Source: Schizochytrium sp. TIO01
Lineage: Eukaryota > Sar > Bigyra > Thraustochytrida > Thraustochytriidae
Direction: 5' to 3'
NCBI GenBank assembly: GCA_004764695.1
Contig: SMSO01000033.1
Span: 1,689,001 to 1,753,000, forward strand
DNA length: 64,000 bases
Positions 9,558-17,622 of the stretch are shown here, one piece after another (positions within the stretch are counted from its first letter, which is position 1; the number at the start of each line of letters is the position of its first letter). Position numbers and translations under genes: made by a program. The notes under the pieces were generated by a model. That model did not search any database, had not been told where the DNA came from, and saw only the letters and a program-made list of their open reading frames with translations.

Positions 9558-12407
9558 ATGTCGGACTCTGGCACCATGGAAAATGAGCTCGAGCTCCTTG
9601 AGATGTGCATGAACGTGTACGAAGAATGTGGAGGTGGTGTGGGCACAGAGTACGAGGAACAGATGGAGGGACTTGTGACACCGTACCGAAAGTTTGTCAG
9701 GACTGAAGTCATTGGAATCAAGAAGGCGCCCTTTTCAAGCGCAAACGAAGAGGTAGCCCGTGCTTACTTTTTTATGGACATTGTCATTATTGCGGTGGCC
9801 AAAGGCAGTGGTACGCCCGACTCTATTGGTTCAATGCTTGAGACTGAGGATGCCGGCAAGCATAACACACTCAAACGCTATAAGAACAAATACGAGGTGA
9901 TTCGATGGCTCGACCTGCACCGCTGCACAATCAGAAATGCACATGACGAACACGCCCTTCAGGTTACTTTCGTAACACGCGAGCGCGAAATCAAAAAATC
10001 AGGAACAATCCGTGTTCTCACTCGCGTAGAAAAGCTCGAACTGTGGTTCGAATCACCAGAACTTGCCCAGGAGATTTACGCAGATATTGTCATTTGGATT
10101 GATGATTTAATCGAAGTGGACTTACGCCGTGCCTCCATGTCTTCGACGTCTGACATTGGCTCTGTCATCTCAGGTATTAGTGGGCGAGACTCGATGGCAA
10201 GTGGTAAAACTGGGGAAACAAGTGAAGATGGCAAGAAACGCAGCTGGGCAAGCCGGAAACAGACGATGCGTCGTAATGGCACCTTCAAAACCCATGGCAC
10301 TGGTGCGCTTAGTCGCAAGGGTTCTGCTATGTCTGAGACAATGGATGGCAGTGACTCAATCGGTGGACTTTCTCTCTCAGATCTCGAATCTCGTTACAAA
10401 ATCAAGCTCGACACCCCATCCACTCCGGATGGCAGTGTTGAGTATGTTGTGGAGTTTGGCGAAGGTATGATGGGCTTCCGCTTGAGTTCTGGACCTTCCG
10501 TTGGTGTCATCGTTGGTAAGGTTGCTGAAGGATCTTTCTGCGATGATGCCGGTGTCTGCATTGGCGATCGTGTTGTGGAGATTGACGAGACACCTGTAGA
10601 AATCGACACTCCTTGGCAAGACGCAGTTGAGCTCATTAAGCAGCACCCAAGGCCCATACGTATCAAGTTTGAGCGATTCGCTGGCCGTGCAGTTATTGAC
10701 CATGGCTCGCACGGTTCTCAGGAGAAGCGCCGTTCGCTTCTCTCTGTAACGAAAACTGGAGCAAGCCATCACAAGAGCGAAAAGCGCCGTGCTTGGGCTG
10801 CCAAGCGTGCTCAGCGCGTGCACGCTGCCGACGAGGCTAGCCAGGATGAACGACTTATCTCTCTCAAAGAGGTAGAGAAACTTTACCGGGCCGGCAAGAC
10901 CTCCGAGGTACAAGAGAACCACAGCAAGATCTCCGATCTTTTTGAAAAGATGAAGACTGTTGACGCTGACGAGCCATACCAACAGTCGATTCGAGTTCTG
11001 GAGGAGATTTGGTCCACCGAGCGAACCTACGTGCAAGACTTGCGGCTCCTTGTTCGCGAGTTTATCATGCCCCTTCGCCGCAAGACTAAGCGTCTCAAAT
11101 GCCGCGAGCAACAGGGCTCCCGCATCTGTGAGCACAACATGCTTCGTTCACAGTGCTCGCGCACCTCAGCCACTGCCGAGGCTTTGATTAGTAGTGAAGA
11201 TATGCGCGTCATTTTCCTCAATGTCGAGACTTTGGTCAAAATCAACTCTGAGCTTCTTACTTACATGGAGCGTGAGCTCTTGAAGCTTGCTGATGATGAT
11301 AGCCACGTTGCAACCGTGACTGACGTCACAGCTGTGTACAGTCCTGCTTTCCAGAGAATTATGCCTTTTGTCAAGCTTTACTCTCTGTACTGCCATATGT
11401 ACCCTTCCGCCATTGATCATCTTCTGATGCTCCGTAATGAGAACCAAGACGTTGACGAGGCACTAAAGGAACGCGAGAAGCGTGCCAACACGTCTTTAAA
11501 CTCATTACTCATTACACCAGTGCAGCGCCTTTGCCGATACCCGTTGCTATTTAACGAGCTTTTGCGCCATGTTCGTCTGCTAGGCGATAGGCCTGGTCTG
11601 CAAGACCATGTCGAAGAACTCGAGCGTACTGCAAAGATTGTTGCCGAAGTTGCAGACAAGGTGAACACTATTGTAGGTGAACAAGAAGATCATGAGACTC
11701 TGATGGATGTTTACAACGAGCTGGGTGGCGCTGGTGTTGTGGATTGGCTCATTGCTCCCTCGCGTAAATTCATCACAAAGGTCAATGTCCTTATGCATGA
11801 AGCACCGTTCAATGGAGACCCCAAAGTTCATATTATGTACCTCTGCTCAGATATGATCATCTTTGGAAAACCTGCCCATACACTCAAGTTTGGTTCGCTT
11901 AAGAAAACCGGAGGTAAAAACGGCACTTCTCGTGCTATGTCCCTTCGCCGCACTTTCGGCAGCATCCACCGTACTGGACATGGGCATGGTTCTCTTTCCA
12001 AGGGCACAAGCTCTCTTCACCGGTCCAACGGTCGAACTGGACAGGCACTTGTGAAGCTGGTCAAGACTCTCGAACTCAAGTCAGTAACCCCACATTTGTT
12101 GACGGATATGTTTGATGACTGCTCCGGTATCGAGTTGAAGTACGTTGAACGCATTATTGATAGCGGCGGTAAGGGCCGTTCTGCAAAGCAGAAGACAAAC
12201 ATCAACAAGATCCGAATTTGGCTGCCCACAGCCGATGAGCAGCAATCAACTTTCGAAGATATCGAACATGCCGTGCAAAAACTCAAGACTGTCAAGGAGG
12301 AGCAGCAGCTGGCTCATAGCCGACACGGCAAGATGAGAACTGCTCGCTCTTGGAAGACACGCTCAAAGTTTTCGACCATGGGTTCAATCAACTCCTCCGC
12401 TTCTTAA
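9558..12407 (+). CDS. RhoGEF (Dbl-homology) protein with PDZ and two PH-like regions
   Basis: Single-exon frame of 949 residues starting at AAAGATGTC. It should act as a guanine nucleotide exchange factor for a Rho/Rac-type GTPase at membranes or the cortical cytoskeleton. Seen: a PH-like region at about 10-190, a Ser-rich linker at 191-290, a PDZ domain at about 294-373 (GMMGFRLSSG carboxylate-loop region), and a DH domain at about 473-706 with the hallmark LLITPVQRLCRYPLL near 650-664. A second PH-like region follows at about 712-912, split by a Gly/Ser/His-rich insert. The two PH-like regions resemble each other (see findings). A Cys/His insert at 514-535 sits inside the DH domain. The C-terminus is basic. 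Codon use is even and well supported. The family is certain; the GTPase partner is unknown. Confidence 0.93.
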   Translation: MSDSGTMENELELLEMCMNVYEECGGGVGTEYEEQMEGLVTPYRKFVRTEVIGIKKAPFSSANEEVARAYFFMDIVIIAVAKGSGTPDSIGSMLETEDAGKHNTLKRYKNKYEVIRWLDLHRCTIRNAHDEHALQVTFVTREREIKKSGTIRVLTRVEKLELWFESPELAQEIYADIVIWIDDLIEVDLRRASMSSTSDIGSVISGISGRDSMASGKTGETSEDGKKRSWASRKQTMRRNGTFKTHGTGALSRKGSAMSETMDGSDSIGGLSLSDLESRYKIKLDTPSTPDGSVEYVVEFGEGMMGFRLSSGPSVGVIVGKVAEGSFCDDAGVCIGDRVVEIDETPVEIDTPWQDAVELIKQHPRPIRIKFERFAGRAVIDHGSHGSQEKRRSLLSVTKTGASHHKSEKRRAWAAKRAQRVHAADEASQDERLISLKEVEKLYRAGKTSEVQENHSKISDLFEKMKTVDADEPYQQSIRVLEEIWSTERTYVQDLRLLVREFIMPLRRKTKRLKCREQQGSRICEHNMLRSQCSRTSATAEALISSEDMRVIFLNVETLVKINSELLTYMERELLKLADDDSHVATVTDVTAVYSPAFQRIMPFVKLYSLYCHMYPSAIDHLLMLRNENQDVDEALKEREKRANTSLNSLLITPVQRLCRYPLLFNELLRHVRLLGDRPGLQDHVEELERTAKIVAEVADKVNTIVGEQEDHETLMDVYNELGGAGVVDWLIAPSRKFITKVNVLMHEAPFNGDPKVHIMYLCSDMIIFGKPAHTLKFGSLKKTGGKNGTSRAMSLRRTFGSIHRTGHGHGSLSKGTSSLHRSNGRTGQALVKLVKTLELKSVTPHLLTDMFDDCSGIELKYVERIIDSGGKGRSAKQKTNINKIRIWLPTADEQQSTFEDIEHAVQKLKTVKEEQQLAHSRHGKMRTARSWKTRSKFSTMGSINSSAS

Positions 12408-13332
12408 GCGTAGATTCACAAACTCTCTTCTGAACCTTTCCCGCAAACATTCAAATTTGCAATGGAGCAGACAGATTTCTCTCTTCTTTTCTTTTTTCCA
12501 TTCTTTTTTTTGCTTACAGTCTTCTTCCTCTGTTGAGCAATTTCTCGATCCCTTCGCTTTTCCTTTTTACATTTATTTCTCTTCTCGTCCCCTGTTTATT
12601 CCTCCACGACATATATGCGGGCCTCCCCACTTTTTATTTTACTTTCTCACATTCCTTATGTGTTTGCATTTTGCATATGCTGTGCATAAATAATTGAAGT
12701 CGTACGCCGCTTCTGACTCATCACGCACGCCACATTTTTTCAATATAGCCATTCATGGGAGGCATCATCGCCTGCATCTTATTCTGTCGTTTTTTTGATT
12801 CATACATAATTGTCTTTCATTGTTTCTTTACCATCCCGTATTGATTTATGCTCAGCTCACCAGTTGACCCCACCCATTGACGATTCCACAAGTCACGTAT
12901 GAAGATGTACACATGCTTCACTGACAGTACCACTGCCTCTACGTAACCTACCCACTAGGGGTTTTTCTTTAATAATAATAATAATAATAATAATGATGAT
13001 GACAGAATGAAATAACAATAAGAAAAAAGGATAAAGCTCACCTAACAAAAGTAAAGAACAAAAGTTCCGTTTTGTGTGTACTTTAACCTTATCATCCGTG
13101 ATAAAATCACTGATAATTGTGGCGCATAGACGTCACTACATGCCACTCGCAAGCTCGCAGCATTACAGAAGATCTGCTTAGAACATACAAAAACTAACTG
13201 GCTGCCACGAGGTAGTGGCACATACACGCGGGCGGAGCAACAACAAGGAGACTCGCACAAACAAAGTGCACGAACGGACGGAGGCAGCTCTTGCTGCTCG
13301 TGTCTGACGACCGCTAGGAAGCCTTCAGCACC
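12408..13332. other. 3' UTR, spacer and promoter between RhoGEF gene and unknown gene
   Basis: A pyrimidine-rich tract follows the RhoGEF stop, and AATAA-type sequences near 12685 could serve polyadenylation. An (AAT)n/(GAT)n microsatellite lies at 12971-13003. The last 200 bases are more GC-rich and probably hold the promoter of the next gene. Confidence 0.5.
12971..13003. repeat. (AAT)n-(GAT)n microsatellite
   Basis: Eight AAT units followed by three GAT units. Confidence 0.9.
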
Positions 13333-14442
13333 ATGTCTTTCGTTGATGAGTACGCTGCGCATCTATCAGCTCTGGCGAAGCAGGTGGCTGAAGAAGGTAA
13401 AGTGGATGAAGATGTGCGGCCAAGCTATTTGATTCCCAGTGTGCCAGCAGGTATCGCATCCACAATTTTAGGTGGACATGCCATGTATGAGCAGGACATT
13501 ATTCGCGAAGCCTATTCGAGTGCCAATTACACTAGCATTAGGGAGCTGCCTGATAGATTTCGGGCAGGTGAAGTTGCTTTATCACGAGAGCTTCGCGCCT
13601 TGGAAGTGCATAAGCCTGAAGATACAGCCAAAGAAAAACTCGTAAGATCAAGACGTGCGTCAGAGCGCACCAGTGGGCTGTTTCGCACATTTGAGTACGT
13701 CCCTTCACCCTATGCTCGAGAAAAGGAAATGCAGGCGCGAGACCGCCTTTTGGCGAAGGCCAAGCAGCTTGAAATCGGCCGAGGAAAGGAGTTTGTATCT
13801 GGCAGTGATACATACAAAACAAAGTACGAAGATTGTTTTGACCCTCACAGCTACCGTTACCCATACCAGAGCAATGATATTGATTCCCTCAAGAATGCAG
13901 AAGCGCGGGAGCGAATCGTACACGAGAGTAAAATTTTATATGGGCCATTTCATCCATCTGGCAAGAGTGCACGGGAATGTTTTGACAAGGCTACACGTGC
14001 ACGACTACCTGAAATGGTTGCTGTTCTGCAGCGGATTCTTAACGAAGATTGGTCAGATTGCAGTTTTCAGGTAACCACTACAGCAGATGACCATGTGGCA
14101 GTGTGCTTTGATATTATGTCTCTAGATGGGCAGTTGAGTGGACTCCGGGCTTTCATGAACACGCTTGAAGCGAGTCACCCCGACATTCGACGATTCGATC
14201 TGCGCAAGTCTGGTAAAGAGTGGAACAAGGTCCCTGGAGATGGGAATGTATACTTTTTATTCCGCCCTCCTTGGGTTAAGTTTTCATCATGGGGACGAAC
14301 TGTAGGAAAGGCAGATGATTTAAGCAGACCCTTAAACGCGCTCACAATAAATGCGGATGTTGATCCAGCGTTGGTTGAAAGTGATTTTTCTCCGGACACA
14401 GCAAAGCCTACAGTTGGTTCTCTTGCGTCCTTTATCTCATGA
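13333..14442 (+). CDS. Unrecognised 369-residue protein, possibly cilium-associated
   Basis: Single-exon frame starting at CACCATGTC, a good initiation context. It has no signal peptide or membrane segment. The first 230 residues are charged and probably helical. Residues 170-212 contain spaced motifs FDPHSYRYPY and GPFHPSGKSA. This FDP...PY...F-PSG spacing is reminiscent of the C-terminal region of CFAP96/C4orf47-type ciliary proteins, but the likeness is weak and from memory. Residues about 222-315 look like a compact alpha/beta domain ending FLFRPPWVKF. Frame length and codon use support a real gene. I cannot assign a function. Confidence 0.75.
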   Translation: MSFVDEYAAHLSALAKQVAEEGKVDEDVRPSYLIPSVPAGIASTILGGHAMYEQDIIREAYSSANYTSIRELPDRFRAGEVALSRELRALEVHKPEDTAKEKLVRSRRASERTSGLFRTFEYVPSPYAREKEMQARDRLLAKAKQLEIGRGKEFVSGSDTYKTKYEDCFDPHSYRYPYQSNDIDSLKNAEARERIVHESKILYGPFHPSGKSARECFDKATRARLPEMVAVLQRILNEDWSDCSFQVTTTADDHVAVCFDIMSLDGQLSGLRAFMNTLEASHPDIRRFDLRKSGKEWNKVPGDGNVYFLFRPPWVKFSSWGRTVGKADDLSRPLNALTINADVDPALVESDFSPDTAKPTVGSLASFIS

Positions 14443-16147
14443 GATAATATTGTTGAGAGTTTATTATATGCGTACGTGTCTCTTCTTATTCAACCTATGG
14501 ACTCTGTCTTCATAATTCTTCTGTATTTCTTTAAAATGTTATTATAATTCTTTTTAGAAAACTGTCTTGTGTTTTACTGCTTCAACTATTTATGAAGACA
14601 ATTAACAGGGCAGATGTCCACAAAGTCTCTACATGTGAATTTGGACGAAGAAGGTTTCCGCCTTACAGCAAAGGTGGTACTGATGCTGTAACAGGCACAT
14701 TCCTTAGTGATTTTCTACGCACCAAGTATGGAGCTTTTTTCACCGTTGCGAATTTCTCATTCATTGAAAACTATTGTAGTGGGTCTTTTCCATGAAAAGG
14801 TACATTGATCAGATAAGGAATATATTGGACTCACGTCCGGTAAAGCTTTGATACTTCTTATTCAATTGCATGCAGAATAGTCGATAAGTAATATGCAACA
14901 ATCATCTCGTGTGACTGCGTAATAGTTATGATTTTCCTGCAATCTTCCAATACGAAGGAGAGCCCCAATGTGGCAGTGATTGAGAGGTTATCACTTTCAA
15001 TTACTCATGACTCTGACTCAAAGCAGTCTCGAAAACAATATGACATAATTGAAGTATACAACAGTCTTAATTCTTCAAAAGTTATGCTCTCATTTCTTTT
15101 GGAAAGGTAACCTGGATCTCCTATTTATATAATCGTGAACTTGAACAGATAGTGACCTATGGGTGTTAGTCAGAACTCATCCGATTCCTGAGGCACATTC
15201 TCAGTTTTCGCTACCTCGTATACTACCTGAAAGCTACTAGGACAAATAACTTTTGTAAACCCCCATATCTATAACCCTCCATAACCGTCAACAGCCTGTT
15301 CTATCTTGTTTCTCCCGTTTATAGGGTTAGGGTAGCGCATAGCACCGTAGCTATTATAATCTATACTGTTCGTGATGCTGTTCTTTATACGGAGTGGCCC
15401 TTTGCTTCTTGCCACGGTGTTCCTACTCGCACAGCTCTAAAGAACAGAACGTCTATCTCTATATAGCTAATGCTTAAGCTTGCAGCAGGTGGATGGATGG
15501 CCGTCGGCTCGTGTTCTTTTCGCCTCTCACTTCTGCCATTTGTTCTCTCATCCGTTCTCTTGTGGCGCGCCATTGAAAGAAATGTGACCTTCCACGTGAA
15601 AATGAGCTCTGAAGCGAGTAGACTTGGCGAGAGCTAGCCAAATCTTCGTCGGCATCCCACCTTGGCCTCCTGGCCTGTCTCTGCCCAGCGTGGTCTTCAT
15701 TCTCGCCAGCTCGGTGGTCCTGATGCCACATTATCGTGGTTGATTCGATAATTCATGCGAAGGCCTATTTCTTTCTTCTTATAAGTCTCCTTTCTCTATC
15801 TATGGAGGAGCGCTGTTTTTTATCTTTCGTTCTGCTTAGTTTAGTTTAGCTTAGTTTATCAATGGCTAATTCGCCTATTTGTTTGTGTTTGCTTTTATCT
15901 TCAATTTGTTTCTTTGTCTCTTTGTTTCTTTGTTTGTTTAAAAGTATTTTATTTGATAGTAAGTTAGTTGACCATAGTGTGATGTATTGGTGGTGGAAGC
16001 GAGAGGGGTGCTATATGTGGTTAGGTGACTACTAGAGGGCGCTCGATGGTCGAGGCGGCTTAAGAAATGGAGAGAAAGAAGAGCTAACAAAGGCAGCAGA
16101 ACAGTTGCTGATTCTTGAGTCTCGGAGCTCTCTACATCACGTCCAAG
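14443..16147. other. Spacer between unknown gene and RPS3
   Basis: No convincing gene. A single GGGTTAGGG occurs near 15325 but does not form a telomere-like array. Pyrimidine-rich TTTGTTTC and TTTAG repeats (15835-15945) lie 200-300 bases before the RPS3 start and may belong to its promoter or 5' UTR. Confidence 0.5.
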
Positions 16148-16834
16148 ATGTCTCTCCTCACCAACAAGAAGCGCAAGTTCGTTGCCGATGGTGTTTTCTA
16201 CGCCGAGCTCAACGAGCTTCTCCGCCGTGAGCTCGCCGAGGCTGGCTTCGCTGGTCTTGAGGTCCGCGTGACCCCCATGCGCACTGAGATCATCATCCGT
16301 GCCACCCGCACCCTCGAGGTGCTCGGTGAGAAGGGCCAGCGCATCCGCGAGCTCACCTCTGTTGTGCAGAAGCGCTTCAAGTTCGCTGATGGCTCCGTCG
16401 AGCTCTACGCCGAGAAGATCCAGCAGCGTGGTCTCTCTGCCCAGACCCAGGCTGAGTCTCTCAAGTTCAAGCTCCTCGAGGGTCTTGCCGTTCGCCGTGC
16501 TTGCTACTCCGTCCTCCGCTACGTTATGGAGAACGGCGCTAAGGGCTGCGAGGTCATCGTTTCCGGTAAGCTCAGAGCCCAGCGTGCCAAGAGCATGAAG
16601 TTCAAGGAGGGCTACATGATCAAGTCCGGCCAGCCCTCTGAGGAGTACGTTGACCGCGCTGTTCGCCACGTTCTCATGCGCCAGGGTGTTCTCGGTGTCA
16701 AGGTCGCTATCATGCTTCCCCACGACCCGGCAGGCAAGGTTGGCCCCAAGACCCCCCTCGCTGACCACGTCGAGGTTCTTGAGCCCAAGGAGTACTCCGT
16801 GCCGGCCCAGCCCCTCCCCACCCCCATGGCTTAA
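16148..16834 (+). CDS. RPS3: 40S ribosomal protein S3 (uS3)
   Basis: 228 residues, close to the usual length of about 240. I chose the ATG at 16148 ([15 protein letters not shown]) because it matches the family N-terminus; an upstream in-frame codon at 16115 would add 11 unrelated residues. The protein sits at the mRNA entry channel of the small ribosomal subunit. Seen: an N-terminal KH type-2 domain ([18 protein letters not shown] near residues 45-65) and the C-terminal S3 domain with [14 protein letters not shown], then [12 protein letters not shown]. Codon use is strongly biased to C- or G-ending codons, unlike most neighbours, as expected for a highly expressed gene. It is convergent with REV1. 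Confidence 0.98.
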   Translation: MSLLTNKKRKFVADGVFYAELNELLRRELAEAGFAGLEVRVTPMRTEIIIRATRTLEVLGEKGQRIRELTSVVQKRFKFADGSVELYAEKIQQRGLSAQTQAESLKFKLLEGLAVRRACYSVLRYVMENGAKGCEVIVSGKLRAQRAKSMKFKEGYMIKSGQPSEEYVDRAVRHVLMRQGVLGVKVAIMLPHDPAGKVGPKTPLADHVEVLEPKEYSVPAQPLPTPMA

Positions 16835-17622
16835 GTTTTTTAAGTAAGGACTACACATATTCACTTCTGCCTTGATATACAATACATTTGGATTAGTTCT
16901 TGCATCACAAAAGAGTGGTTCTGCTTGGTGACTTCCGTTTTGGACACTTGATGCTAATACTTGCTTGCAAGAGTGGGCCCTTTAGATGTTCATTTGGGAA
17001 TAGGCTCTTCTGGACTGGTTCTCCATGTTTAAATGCGTGGATCACTACATTTTCAAACAACGTATTGCGATATTTGTGCTTGCTTGTGAGAATGAATGCT
17101 TGAGATGAAAAAGAGGACTTCTTACATTCACTTGTCTGAATTAGCAAGACTTATTATGGTTTATTAGAGAAACTTTGTGGGACACTTGTGGGTGACATGT
17201 TGTGCAGGTTAGACATGCTAACTTTTATCATTAACGATATCTTGAAAGTTCCTCCGAACTTTGAATTGTGCGTGCGAATCGAGGTGCTTGTAATATTATC
17301 ATGAACCTGAATTAAGAGATCACCAAGATCCCTGCTGCTATTGCAAATAATTTTGTGACTTCACTTGTACTGCTTGAAGGACATCAGTGATAAGGAAGCC
17401 TAACTCAAATAGCGATCTGATAAACTAACCTTGCTTGATCTTCCGCCTAGACAACGTTCTCTGAGGGAAACGATGTTGCTAAGTCGTCTATCTCCTCTCT
17501 AGAAAAGAGATGCATCTTCATTTTAGTTGATTAGGTTTCATAAAATCTAGAAGCAGTTCCTAGGAATTTTAGCGGAAGATTGGATTTTATTTTAACATCC
17601 CAAGTTTGGCTTTTTGCTCAAA
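16835..17622. other. Convergent 3' spacer between RPS3 and REV1
   Basis: About 0.8 kb of AT-rich DNA holding the 3' ends of two convergent genes. No gene or repeat is seen. Confidence 0.6.

Noticed and set aside
10377-11135. 252-codon minus-strand frame opposite the RhoGEF gene
   Set aside because: Antisense shadow of a strongly supported DH/PDZ coding region.
15325-15333. GGGTTAGGG, telomere-like
   Set aside because: A single occurrence, not an array.
15938-16882. 314-codon minus-strand frame opposite RPS3
   Set aside because: Shadow of the codon-biased RPS3 gene; its Leu/Glu/Gly-rich composition is what the reverse of C/G-ending codons gives.
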